In this document: positions 22,964 to 33,052 of the stretch, piece by piece
Numbering within the stretch: position 1 is the stretch's first letter
How the letters are laid out: each line of letters begins with the position of its first letter
Assembly (NCBI RefSeq): GCF_013426205.1
Contig: NC_089425.1
Coordinates: 4,526,001-4,590,000 of the forward strand
DNA length: 64,000 bases
Origin: Metarhizium brunneum
Lineage: Eukaryota > Ascomycota > Sordariomycetes > Hypocreales > Clavicipitaceae
Direction: 5' to 3'
Position numbers and translations under genes: made by a program
Notes under the pieces: generated by a model
What the model saw: the letters and a program-made list of their open reading frames with translations, nothing else
Told to the model about the DNA's origin: nothing
Database searches by the model: none

Positions 22964-23623
22964 ATGTTTGACAACCTTATTATCTGCATCTGCGGACTTC
23001 TTATAACAACGTTGGTTGGACATCTACTATCGCTGTTACCGGCAGCCAAGGCTCTGGCTGTGTCCAGTACTGGAACAGCCGTGTTAGCACATGACGAGTT
23101 ATCAACCTCCAGCGACACGATACAATCTCCCCAGCGAGCATCCGAGAATAAGACGTGTACGGATTTTGACGAGAAGGAGTGGGCCGAGTGGTGCCATCAT
23201 ATGGCCCAACGCAGCTCTCACACGGACGAGGTGCAACAAATATGCGAAACAACGACGCTTGCAGCAGGGGACCTAAATAAGGCTAAGAAATACTGCTCGT
23301 ATAACCCTCTCATGGTCAAACGCGTAGTTGTTGGAGCTACCGCGGTGGTCGCAGCTTTATATGAGTGCCAGATGTTGGCGGATAACTTCGCCAATAGCTG
23401 CTTGGCGCAACCGCACGACGATAACAGGGGCAAGTTTCTTCGTGGCTATGACTGCCTCAAATACGGCGGCGGGCTCTTGTTCGGTTTCGCAACATTCTCG
23501 ACGATTCAATTCACAGCCGGAATGTACGCTGAGACTATAGGATCGTGTATTCATATGATTATCGGGAACTGGTTGGCGCCGCCAGAAGAGCAGAGCACTG
23601 CTAAGCGTGACGGCGTCTGTTAG
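22964..23623 (+). CDS. Unknown secreted/membrane-associated cysteine-rich protein, 219 aa, likely truncated
   Basis: The ATG at 22964 gives a long hydrophobic N-terminus (MFDNLIICICGLLITTLVGH, continuing to about residue 32), which can serve as signal peptide or anchor. The rest has about nine cysteines (in KTCTDF, EWCHH, QICETT, KKYCSY, YECQML, NSCLAQ, YDCLKY, GSCIHM and DGVC). It also has two moderately hydrophobic segments at about 118-136 and 166-195. A TAG ends the frame at 23621-23623, but the same frame is immediately open again (next entry) with equally protein-like sequence. The annotated 219 aa may therefore be a truncated version of a protein of about 320 aa or more. I recognise no family. 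I could find no GT-AG intron that would remove the stop in frame. Confidence 0.5.
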   Translation: MFDNLIICICGLLITTLVGHLLSLLPAAKALAVSSTGTAVLAHDELSTSSDTIQSPQRASENKTCTDFDEKEWAEWCHHMAQRSSHTDEVQQICETTTLAAGDLNKAKKYCSYNPLMVKRVVVGATAVVAALYECQMLADNFANSCLAQPHDDNRGKFLRGYDCLKYGGGLLFGFATFSTIQFTAGMYAETIGSCIHMIIGNWLAPPEEQSTAKRDGVC

Positions 23624-24199
23624 TACGAGTACCCTGGTACCGAAGAAAAGCTACGATTTTACACATCTTACGGGTTGAAAGTCTCATGCGAAGGCCCGTG
23701 TAAGGAATTTCATTGCCGGCGAGGTGAGAGAAGCGATTCTGTCGCAGCCATGCTTGGTCAACTTTCTGGGAAAGCGGGATACTACCCAGAACAGGTGCTT
23801 TGGTTCAAAGATGGGAATAATGAGACGGTGAGTGAATGTCACTTAACTTTGGAATCGGAAGGCTTTGGACTTGATCTGAAGCAAGGCGTGGGACTGCGCA
23901 TAGAGAACATGATGCATGTGGGCTTTTGTGTTATTAAGAGCCGCCTTACTATGAAAAAGCCCGCCAGGTTTGATGTAAGGGGGCGGCCTTCCTACCTCCC
24001 CCGCTGGTGGGTTTTCGACAGACATACCAGCAGTAGCCGTCCTCCCGCTAGTTTATTTAGTATTATATTACATGTATTGCCATTCCGCTGCGTATCTGCA
24101 TCGGCGCCATGGTTGGGAACTGCTGCGCAATCGCCACATGGAGATGCGCGAGCAAGTAGGGACTTTGCCCTAGATCTCGTGACCGTAGCCCTTGTGTAA
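23624..24199 (+). other. In-frame continuation after the TAG of the preceding gene
   Basis: The frame of the upstream secreted protein stays open for 191 more codons. The first 100 or so look like real protein: YEYPGTEEKLRFYTSYGLK, VSCEGPCKEFHC, GYYPEQVLWFKDGNNE and GVGLRIENMMHV. After about 23915 the sequence loses this character and runs into a transposon end at 24157-24220, so the true 3' end may have been replaced. No independent start codon with a secretion signal is present, so I treat it as the second half of the broken gene and not as a new gene. Confidence 0.45.
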
Positions 24200-24220
24200 C
24201 AGGGCAATTTCCGTGTAACA
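24157..24220 (-). repeat. Transposon end shared with 57039-57100
   Basis: The reverse complement starts TGTTACACGGAAATTG and continues through GGGCTACGGTCACGAG and CTAGGGCAAAGTCCCT. It matches 57039-57100 at nearly every position apart from a few substitutions and a short indel. A RIP-altered copy of the inner part is visible at about 29669-29711. Confidence 0.7.
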
Positions 24221-24374
24221 TACGACATTGCAGATGGCAGTTTCTGGTGGCCAGTAACCACCAAGTATACGCAGGCTGAAGTTGACACAATGTAGATGGT
24301 TCATGTCAGCCACTCTGTCCGCCCTGAAGCGAGGGCATCATCAACATTGACAAGTCATCTCTCTCAAATTAACA

Positions 24375-25250
24375 TTAAAATACCATATTCACTACCCAGG
24401 GCTTATTATTTCCCTCCTCTCCATATCTCAAAATAGCTGCGTTTACTAGCAGAGTCATTCCCTCTCCGTTAGCCGCTGCCGGCGCGACAGTCCCGATATT
24501 TAGCACACCTTCTCTCTCGACAGCTTCAACGTCGGTAATAGTTGTTCTTGTTGAATGAAACGTTGCCATCTGCACGCCGTGTCCTTCGTGTATATGTCCA
24601 AAGCAGTGCATCTTGGGCTTAACCCTCGTGATTGCTTCCCACAGTCGTGGACATCCAAGATGTTGCTGTTTGCCGTTTTCACGTTTCCCACCGAGATCGA
24701 GTCGGTAATTATTTGATGCTGGAAATGGAGGCCGGGGCGGCCCATGCGTCACTATAATATCGATACCTTGATCATCTGGGATCCTCCTCCCTGTCCCATT
24801 GAACCGGTCCTCCTCTGGGCTATACCCAAAGGCATAGCCAGCAAAGGCCGGCGTATACTGCGACGCATAGACTTTAAAGCTGCGCCCATTATGGAGAGCA
24901 ATCTCGTGAGTACCCTCATCCAGGAAGCGTACGCCACAGCGGGTATACTCGTCCAAGGTAAATAACGCCCGGGCATGTACTGGTTCGTCCTCATCATCAT
25001 CGCTATCCATATTTTCATCCCACCACTCGGCATCCAGGGATACATCGTGGTTGCCAGGAATAACAAGTTTAATCTCAGCTGGGCAGGCTGCAAGAGAGTT
25101 GAGGGCGCGGCGGTAATTGGATAGGCCACCGATCATGGTGAGGTCACCGCAGTGGATAACTACGTCGACGGCAGGCAGGGACGCCGGGACTGGAAATGCA
25201 TCGTCGTGCGTATCGGAAAGAACGAGGAAGCGGATCTGCTGCTGCGTCAT
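24375..25250 (-). CDS. Calcineurin-like metallophosphoesterase
   Basis: A single exon of 291 aa. All metal-binding signatures of the family are in order: LVLSDTHDDAF (D-x-H), VVIHCGDLTMIGG (GD), VIPGNHDVSLD (GNHD/E), DIIVTHGPPRPP (GHxP-like) and CFGHIHEGHGVQ (GHxH). An acidic loop (ENMDSDDDEDEP, about residues 82-93) is inserted after GNHD. There is no signal peptide, so it is probably cytosolic. Fungal homologues of this Ser/Thr-phosphatase-like subgroup hydrolyse phosphomono- or diesters; the natural substrate is unknown. The ATG choice is firm, since the first strand of the fold begins six residues later. Confidence 0.9.
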   Translation of the reverse strand: MTQQQIRFLVLSDTHDDAFPVPASLPAVDVVIHCGDLTMIGGLSNYRRALNSLAACPAEIKLVIPGNHDVSLDAEWWDENMDSDDDEDEPVHARALFTLDEYTRCGVRFLDEGTHEIALHNGRSFKVYASQYTPAFAGYAFGYSPEEDRFNGTGRRIPDDQGIDIIVTHGPPRPPFPASNNYRLDLGGKRENGKQQHLGCPRLWEAITRVKPKMHCFGHIHEGHGVQMATFHSTRTTITDVEAVEREGVLNIGTVAPAAANGEGMTLLVNAAILRYGEEGNNKPWVVNMVF

Positions 25251-26088
25251 AGTGGCCGTTGGGATCGGGCTGGTTGTATTTTCCGACAGTTGTATGGAAA
25301 AAGAAAGAAGAAGCTGTGAGAAATATGTCGGAAAGCCAAGTTTTAGAAGCTGAGGTGCAACCCGTGAAATTTATGTAGCAACTTGACATTAAAAGGCCTG
25401 AATGGGTCCGGCAGTTTTGTTAAACCTCAAGTGCTTGTATTTGCTTGGATAGGTACTGGCTTGGTGGCAGTAGGTTTGGTGGCTCGAAACCTAGTTTTGG
25501 TGGCGGCATGGCTTGGATTCACAATTTGAAATATGGAAATAGAATTGATAGCATAATAAGCTTGTCCGGTTGTGGGCTAGGCACCATAATTCAACAATGG
25601 GACAGCCACGCTCTACAACACAATACAAAACATAAAATAATCTTACTTTTATCGTTGCTTTTTTAGTATTCCATAACGGAGGTTTATGATTTCTATTTAG
25701 ATTTCCAAGTCTCTGACAATTGTTTACCTTCTTTTCCAAGGCAAATTGCTGTATAAGGATGGCTGCTCTCTTAACACTTTTAAATGCGCGACTCTCGTTG
25801 AGAATAAAGAGTAGGCCACACCCCATCGCCAGTAGAATATTTCCTGCTATCCGCGCGAGTAATAAGTTGGTGAGTAATTTCTTCATCTTTAAGCCAGAAA
25901 ACCTTCCATGCTGAAGACTCGGTCATCGAAAGCCTAATTCCACCACGCAACGATGGCCCGGGAATCCACTTGCACGAAATGCATGAAGGCTGGGGTTTTA
26001 CGTGACAGTCGGTTCCCCCAACAAAAAGAACAAATAAGGAAGAAAGGGTCCTTTCAGATTATTCCTCCGCGGCCCCTTTCGGTCTACT
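25251..26088. other. Intergenic stretch
   Basis: It holds the promoter side of the phosphoesterase gene, then AT-leaning sequence with frames on both strands (25445-25914) that lack domains. Confidence 0.4.
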
Positions 26089-26280
26089 GTGAGCTCGTTG
26101 CCGACTCTGCACAAGAAAGGCAAAGTCGGCTTCCACGTACCTGGCAAGACGAGCGTGCATGCCGCGGCTGGCGAAATGGTCACAGTTCCCGTCCGCCTGC
26201 CGCACAAGTTCAGCAATCCGTTTGATGAGACGGTGTTCATTGACTACGGAAACATGGGCTGCGGCCGTCAATCTTCATGA
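26089..26280 (+). pseudogene. Cupin-like C-terminal fragment
   Basis: The frame contains KVGFHVPGKTSVHAAAGEM, VTVPVRLPHKFSNPFDE and TVFIDYGNMG, which resembles the second half of a cupin barrel (G-x5-P-x-G-x2-H-x3-N). The upstream frame differs, and no N-terminal half is found in phase. It reads as a degraded fragment or last exon of an unrecognised gene. Confidence 0.35.
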
Positions 26281-26429
26281 CTCATACTTGTTGCGAGGGC
26301 ACTGAGAGAAAATAATTTAAACTTTCATTCTGTTTCTAAGAGGCAGTTTTGAGAGCTCCATTGCGTTATCGAGTTCACTTCTCAGCAAAGACACTGAATC
26401 AGGTCTTCCCTAATAATCTCTTATCGGAA

Positions 26430-27495
26430 CTAGGTCCAAACTGGCTTCTTTTGCTTTATAAAAGAATCCAAATCCACGGGCTTGCTGCCTGTAAGCTTCT
26501 CCACCGTGTCGTCCATGTAGTCTTCGCCGCCTCCCGCGGCGAACTTCTCCAGACTTACCATGAAGCCGGCGAACGGAGCAGGGAACTTGAGGGTGCTCGT
26601 CATATAATGCATCCTGTCCTCAGGTGACATGTTGACGTGTCGAATTGGACGACCCAGGGCATTGCTCAGCCTGGCAGCCACCTACATGGTTGAGTTTGTT
26701 AACTATGCGTTCTTGGTTGAAGGAAAAAACTCTCATGAATGAATAGACTGCACCTACGTCATCATGCGTGAGCAGCTCGGGTCCAACAATACGGTAATCT
26801 CTGTTTGGTGACTCGGGCTGGGTCAAGGCAGCAAATGCAACGCCGCCAACGTCGAAAGAACTGATAAAGGGCACCTTTGCATCGCCGACACAGCTGTATA
26901 TGATGCCCTCCTCACGGACAGCGTTGAGGTGATAGCTTTCAGAAAAGTTATCTGTGAGGCCGAGGAGACGGGTTTATTTGGTCAGCCCAAGACTGGCTTT
27001 CTCATCAGGACAACAGTCATACTCCGGGCTACATCATTGTGCGACAGAGTGCTCATACGTACCCATAAACCAAGTCGGGCGGCAGACGGCCCATTCGACG
27101 CCCTTCTCGATCATGTGCTGCCACACTTTGCCCGGACCGGGCCCGCCCAGACTGGCCGACGTGCCTGCCATGAGCACAAACCGCTTGACGCCACGGGCGG
27201 CAGCGCAGTCGATGAATGCATTCACGTGTTGGTCGGGCTCCGGCACGGGGGGCATGACCATGTATACAGCTCGGATAACATGGCCAGTGGGGAAGGAGTA
27301 TGCAAATGGGTTGGCGTACGTGTCAGCATCAGTCCAGTCAAACCGCACGGCTGGGCTGTCAGCACCATCAGCGTCAGACGTCGTAGCGTCTCCGCGGCGA
27401 GAAGCAAAAAGAAAAGGGATTTTGGCTTCTCTGCACAAACTAGCGATGCGCTGGGAAGTCTTGGCATAAGCGCCGCCGGTGAGTAGGATGGCCAT
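26430..27495 (-). CDS. NmrA-like NAD(P)-binding protein, ergot-alkaloid EasG-type family
   Basis: Three exons are predicted: 27495-27063, 26951-26758 and 26681-26430. Introns start GTACGT and GTAGGT and end CACAG and TGTAG, giving 292 aa. The N-terminus MAILLTGGAYAKTSQRIASL is a Rossmann glycine motif in which GKTS-type spacing replaces the classical GxxGxxG. FASRRGD, VRFDWTDADTY, RAVYMVMPPVPEPDQ, GVKRFVLMAGTSAS, VEWAVCRPTWFM, DNFSESYHLN and IVGPELLTHDDVA follow in the order of the ergot-alkaloid protein A/festuclavine-dehydrogenase-like family. Such proteins include reductases of ergot biosynthesis, but most homologues lie outside ergot clusters. No dimethylallyltryptophan synthase is seen here. 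A general atypical SDR/NmrA oxidoreductase is the safe call. Confidence 0.85.
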
Positions 27496-27776
27496 CTTTA
27501 TCTTTTCCTGTACGGTTTTATGGTGTAGATTGTCGATGTTCTTGGATGGATAGAGACTTGAACATGAAAGAACAACTCGCCCAAAAGATAGAATGGCGTT
27601 TAGTCACAGGTACGCCATGTGTGGGAAGAGGGGGAATGTGAGCTACTTTTATACACTCCCCTCAGCCCTGGCCTGTGCTTCTTAAGTAAGCGGAGGTTTG
27701 TATCCGTGCGGTGTTGATCAACACAAAATCAGCCCCCAATTCTGGTTCCGGTCTTGAGTAATTACTAATTAGCAGG

Positions 27777-28034
27777 TCAGTCATCCTCAGTTTGTCTCCG
27801 AGAGCCAGTTAAACACCTCGCGTCCCGGCCCCCATCTACCGGGGCAGTATCCCGGATGACCACCTGAATAATTTCTGCGCTCTCCCGGTTGCCTGTCGTG
27901 ACTAACGGTATTATGATGACGCGACCATCTCCATCAAGTGTATCGTTGCTGAGAGTGATAGTTACATTGGGGGCCGGACGGTTTGCCCAGTTGAGATAAA
28001 CCCCCATAAGTCGCCGATATTCAGCGTGGGCCAT
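27777..28034 (-). CDS. Hypothetical short protein, 85 aa
   Basis: The ATG at 28034 opens MAHAEYRRLMGVYLNWANRP, then APNVTITLSNDTLDGDGRVI and IQVVIRDTAPVDGG. The first 60 residues have a plausible alternating-strand pattern, but there is no domain I can name, no signal peptide and no splice context. It could be a fragment or a chance frame. Confidence 0.3.
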   Translation of the reverse strand: MAHAEYRRLMGVYLNWANRPAPNVTITLSNDTLDGDGRVIIIPLVTTGNRESAEIIQVVIRDTAPVDGGRDARCLTGSRRQTEDD

Positions 28035-28672
28035 GTTAATTAGCAGAGATATCGTTTCGTTGCTGGAGGGCTGCTATGCTGTCGATGTTGCCCTGTTAAC
28101 CGCAGATTCCCAAAGTAAAACCTGGACACGGCTATTATTACACGAAAATAGCTGGTTATATAAAAGCTATAACTATAAAATTTAAAAAACTTTGCATTAA
28201 TGTCCTTGATTCTATGAGGTTCCGTTGTACAGAGTCATACCCCTTACGAGGTCCGTAATGCCTTATATTGCATCGTGACCGAGCATTGACCTTGTGACTT
28301 GGTGTTGTAGTTGTGATTGGGCCTTTTCCGTGTGATATCTATACTATGCTGCCCCGCGAACTTAGTGGAGTAGCCGACTCTCTGGCAAAGGTTTAACTAT
28401 AGGACATAAAACGGGAGAGTTATTGATGCTTCTATTATATAAATACCAGACAGCTTAGCGGGCATACAATAGCCACAGTATACAGAGTCGCACAAGAACT
28501 AGACGACTACTTGACGCCTTAGAACAGCAAGAACGTGATTTACAACGCGCACAATGTGAAGTAAACGCCTAGTCTTGAGACGATAAGATGGTATCACAGC
28601 GACGGGCAAGCCCAGGCAGTACCCATCGCCGTGAATGTCAACTGGGGCGATACGCAGCTTGTGGTGGTACAG
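28035..28672. other. Intergenic stretch
   Basis: Nothing supported. The stretch before 28673 is GC-normal and ends at the TA that flanks the MITE. Confidence 0.4.
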
Positions 28673-28674
28673 TA

Positions 28675-29178
28675 GGTGTTCAAAAGTCTGCGAGCACCCC
28701 CCTCCAGTGCGAATAGCACACAGTATTACTGCTGTGGTGTTATTTGTATAATATAAAATATACTAGGTTTTTAAAGCTAAATAGGTACTAATATAAAATA
28801 TAATAAAATATATAAAAATAAAATCTTAATACTTAAAATCTAAAATAATTATCAAATTAAAATATTACTTTTATAAATATTTTATTTAATTTATAATAAA
28901 ATTTTAAATAATTTTAATTTGAATAAAAAAAATAAAAAACTTAAATTTATTATTTATTTATAAATTTATTATAAATTAAATAAAATACCTATAAAACTAA
29001 ATCTTAAATTTTATTATAATTTACCTTATAAATAATAAGTTTTATATATAAAATCTTTTTATATAATTAAAATATAAAAAATTATAAGCTTTTAAAAGTA
29101 AAGTATTTAAAAAAGTAAAATTCCTTGTTATTTTTTTATATAACCCCAAAAAAAGGTGCTCGCAGACTTTTGAACACC
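28675..29178. mobile_element. 504-bp MITE with perfect 24-bp terminal inverted repeats
   Basis: The terminal repeats at 28675-28698 and 29155-29178 are identical reverse complements starting GGTGTTCAAAAGTCTG. A TA duplication sits directly outside both ends (28673-28674 and 29179-29180), as in Tc1/mariner-type elements. The interior between about 28740 and 29150 is extremely AT-rich and noncoding. Confidence 0.85.
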
Positions 29179-29180
29179 TA

Positions 29181-29900
29181 TTGTAGTAGTATTGTTATCT
29201 CGGGCTACGTCTAAGGCATCGGATAAAGAGACGACTAAAGCGCAGACACAGCCTGAACTTAAATTCCTAATTTAATATTAGCTACTATTACCTATAGTAC
29301 CTCTAGTAATTACCAGCAAGATCAGAAGCAAGCGACGGCGAGCTTAAAGTTGCTTTTACGCTGTAATAGTAGATAATAATTTATAGGAGATAAAGAGAAG
29401 AAGGTAATAGTTTTATTAGATTATATTTATAATTATGTTAAAAGTGCTAATTATAATTAATAGAATTATATAGTAAAGTAAAAGAAAAAGAAAAGTTAGT
29501 TATCTAAGCTTGCTAATCCTGCTCAGCTACTATAATAAGGGCCTAGTATTTAGAGGCTTAGAATAATATTCGTATTTAGCTAATACTTTGCTTTAATATT
29601 AAAGGTTCTTAGTTTTCTTTAAAGCCTTAAAAGTAAAAAACCTTCATTTATATTAAAAAGTAATAAAAAGCTTTACTCTAGATCTCGTGATTAGAGCTTT
29701 TATATAACTATTATTAGGTTTAAGGTTTGGCCTGTGCCTTCATAGCAACGTGTTATCCGTGTAACAGCTACTGTGTCCCGATCATCTCTCACCTCTATCG
29801 TGGCCTGTTACACGTTCGTTCAGTAAGCATGGTAGTATAACTCTAAACAGCCCTGATAAAAGAAGACACACTTTGGAGGATATGGCATCGATAATTGGTC
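29181..29900. repeat. AT-rich degraded repeat stretch
   Basis: This is a second AT-rich tract next to the MITE. About 29669-29711 is a RIP-like altered copy of the transposon end at 24157-24220 (GATCTCGTGA kept, then C-to-T and G-to-A changes). Further TGTAACA-type words lie at 29750-29810. No gene is seen. Confidence 0.5.
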
Positions 29901-29918
29901 ACAGCTTAGTTGAGTATA

Positions 29919-30844
29919 CTAGGAGCAGTAGGCAAGATTAAGAATAGTAGACATGCCGACCTCCACCGCAGCCTTCTGGATCTTCCCAACCATGTTCGCA
30001 ATGTCCGAGCCCGTGATCGGCTGACAAGGCCTGACGAATCCCTCTTTGAAAGGAAGTCGCTCTTCTTCTAGCACCACCCTGTTAGAATAAATGGACAGGA
30101 TCTCCACCCAATACAGTCCGGAGCATACTTACCGAAGATTACTCGCGTGAACAGCGTGTTTGCGTTTCCTTCAACACGGTCGCCAAACGACAACTGCCAT
30201 ACTGCATGATTCACAAAGGTGTTAGCCAGGCTGTCGCCAGACATGTCAAACTGCGGATTCAAAGCCTTGGCGGTAGCAAAGCGATCCAGGCGTGCTACGG
30301 CAATATCTCTAAGGCTGATGGTATCAGACTTAAAGTGCGACCGCGTTCGGTTCCATATGACTGGGTCGAACACGAGAGAGTTGCCGATGGCTTCGTCATT
30401 GCGGCTCATACTACCATCATGCTCGACGACATTATGCTTGACAGTATCCTCCAGGTCAAAGGTCCCGTTCCCCCGTTTGCCTGCCGTTATGGCCCCTGCC
30501 GTGGGTCCTTCGAGCGTGCCGGGCACAAAATTGAAAGTCTTGTTGAAGCCCTCTTCCACAAGCTTGCGGGTGATGTTGCGGCCATTCCGCGGTAGATATC
30601 CGTGGTTGGCCAAAGCATTAAGCCAGGGGCACGGTGAACGACCTGTAGCCGGAGTGAGCAACTGGTTCAGATAGTCCCGTTAAGACGATATCGGCCGTGA
30701 TAGGAAACACTTACTGTCGTTGTGTCCCGCGGGGATAAACTCATGGCCCTCGGGGGCGCGATAGTCCGATCCCGGTAATCCGTTAACCATACCACGGACA
30801 CCAACTGGTAGCAAAATAGAGAGGAGAATATTGCTTAATTTCAT
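29919..30844 (-). CDS. Chloroperoxidase-like heme-thiolate peroxidase (short peroxygenase type)
   Basis: Three exons are predicted: 30844-30715, 30642-30133 and 30067-29919, giving 262 aa. The splice choices (acceptors GGCTACAG and GGTGCTAG) were fixed by reading frame. Residues 1-18 (MKLSNILLSILLPVGVRG) form a signal peptide. The proximal heme ligand motif is RSPCPWLNALANHGYLPR (PCP), and the distal acid motif is VEHDGSMSRND (E-H-D-x-S). The C-terminal EEERLPFKEGFVRP also matches the family. These are the signatures of peroxidase family 2, which includes chloroperoxidase and short unspecific peroxygenases that use H2O2 outside the cell. Halogenation versus peroxygenation cannot be told from sequence. 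Confidence 0.85.
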
Positions 30845-32398
30845 GGTGTCTGTCTTCCCACGTTGAGGACGTGAATTGGGCTATTGAGAGTGGTAACGAT
30901 GGGAAGAAAATATCTGAACATGGGGAAAATCCACTTTGGCTAGCAGTTAATTTGCCAGAAGCTTGGCCGAACATGCGACTTTAAATCCTGCTTTCATGTC
31001 GGGACTCGGGACTCAGGAGGTCCCGTACTGGTATATTAGCCAATCTCTGATATCGATCATAGACAAGTCTAAGGCTTACAAATCAACCCTTCCGCTGCTC
31101 GAAGTCGTCTATATTCGTGTTCGCCACTCTGTCGCATTAAATTCCGGTATCAAGTTCGTATCTAGCATACCCATGCACATGCGACTTTGGAACTATCCAT
31201 GCCTGGTAATAAGTCAAAGCTTTCTCGCTAAAATTGGCACGCCCTATAGGTCCTAGTCATCTAGAATATTGTCAGATTGTGGCGTTGTAGGTTGATAAAC
31301 CGCACTGTGCACAGCTTACACCCGTGCCTGGGTAGCAATACTAATATCTAACAGGTAGCAGCATTACAAAGTTATTTTAGTATACAAGGACTCCTGTCTT
31401 AAATAAATAACCGAACTATAATCTTTTAGATATACAGTAAGATTATCTCCGTGATACTGACATATTCCTATACATGGAAACCAACCAACACGGGCCTAAT
31501 CTCTTCTAGCGGTTCTTACCACAGCCCCACGCATACAGATAACGTTAGTTGGGCGTCCAGTCTTTAACATCACTGCTTAAGATTGTCTTTCATATTCGCG
31601 CTCCATCTAAATGGCTGCGTGCAGCAAAGTCTTGATGGATTCAGTGGACTCGCCGTTAAAAATTGGTGGGCCGACAAATCCACGTTGCACCGTGCGGGTT
31701 CGGCGTCGGTTTATCGTGCGAGCGATGAATAGCTCTGTGCCCGGTCACCAACCGTGGGGCTTAGAATAATAATTGGACGCCCTTAAAAATGATGGACGAT
31801 ACTAACTTCATTCAATTTAATTCAATAAGTGCCACCGCATTTCTAATACTTATGCAGCACTGCCGGCCTCGGGCCACCATTGGCGGAGCGTGCCTTTATC
31901 AAGCACATGCATGATTTTTGAGTTTCAGCGGGGCGGCTCAATCTTCCGGCGGTTTCTACCAAATAGGAAAGCGTCAAGTGGGCGGTAACATGTCGTCGGC
32001 AGGTTGAACGACATCAAAATCGGTACCACAAGGCGCCGTATCCGCATGATATCTCATCTCTCGCACTGGAATAATGTATCGCTCCGTATGTTTCGATTAC
32101 AAGTGAATTTAGCTGACAAATCCACGTTGGTTGTGCATGAAAAATGCCAAGATTGTGTTCGTATTCTGAAAAGATTGGTAATGAGTAGAAGTGTGTCTTG
32201 CGGATACTGAGAAAAAGCTGTATGTACGGGTGTGCTGCAGCGGCTTGGCCGGCTTTCCCATTTAAGAGAACGTTTAATCCATCGGGAATGTGTATTGTAT
32301 TTCTTTGAACCGATTAAATCCAGACACTATCACGCCGCTGGAACCACTTTATCTTCTTGCCAGATTTCTATATTTCTTTCTTCCACAGATTACTCACA
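30845..32398. other. Intergenic stretch between divergent genes
   Basis: It separates the peroxidase (minus) from the GFA-type gene (plus) and should contain both promoters. The short frames at 30963-31256 and 32004-32210 have no domain. Confidence 0.4.
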
Positions 32399-33052
32399 AT
32401 GACAACTACCGGAAGCTGCGCCTGCCATCAGATTGAGTTTCAATACTCGGGTACGTTCACGATTACGGGCGGAGCGTCTAAACTGAATGGAAGAGAAAGA
32501 GCTAATCACAGTAGGCAATCCTGTCCTCACCGCACTATGCCACTGCGTAGACTGCCAAAAGGTGTGTTGCCTCATGATGTCTACAGCATGGTGCCTGTTT
32601 ACTTCAAAAACTGTAAATGGTCAGCTAATTCTTGCCAGTGGACTGGTAGCGCCTATACCTCCAATGCTGTCGTGCGCCGCGACTCCTTCAAGGTGACAAA
32701 AGGTATAATTTCCCGCTCATGTCTCTCACCCACTTCAGTCCGTCCTTAGCGGGCTCCAGTTCTTCATGCAGGTACATGATGCCAACTAATTGTAACAGGC
32801 ACACCCAAGATCTGGGATATTGCCGGGGATACAGGCAAGAACAACAGACATTTCTTTTGCTCTGCTTGTGGCTCTAGCTTGTATTCAGAGCCTGAAGCTA
32901 TGCCCGATAAGACGCTTGTGAAGGCAGGAACTCTGGACAAGGGCGCTGCAAGCCTAGGGGGCAAGATAGATATCGAACTATATACCAAGGATCGCGTCGG
33001 ATATATGACTGCCATGCGCGGTGCAAAGCAAGAGGCTGCTTTTGTCAATTAG
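32399..33052 (+). CDS. GFA-family (Mss4-like) zinc protein
   Basis: Four exons are predicted: 32399-32450, 32512-32561, 32639-32702 and 32799-33052, giving 139 aa, the family size. The pattern of zinc cysteines is complete: GSCACHQ (CxC), CHCVDCQK (CxCxxC) and FFCSACGSSLYSE (CxxC). The central WTGSAYTSNAVVRRDSFKVTKGTPKIW (split here: WTGSAYTSNAVV, RRDSFKVTKG) and the terminal GYMTAMRGAKQE follow the fungal glutathione-dependent formaldehyde-activating-enzyme-like group. Real activity toward S-hydroxymethyl-glutathione has been questioned for this family, so I call it a GFA-fold protein only. It is predicted cytosolic. Every intron has a GT donor and AG acceptor, and all phases agree. Confidence 0.85.

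Noticed and set aside
26929..27486. Plus-strand frames over the NmrA-like gene
   Set aside because: Antisense shadows of its first exon; the minus-strand exon model explains the region with conserved motifs.
26430..27495. Ergot alkaloid cluster
   Set aside because: Only an EasG-like family member is present; no prenyltransferase, P450 or peptide synthetase of that pathway is in the window.
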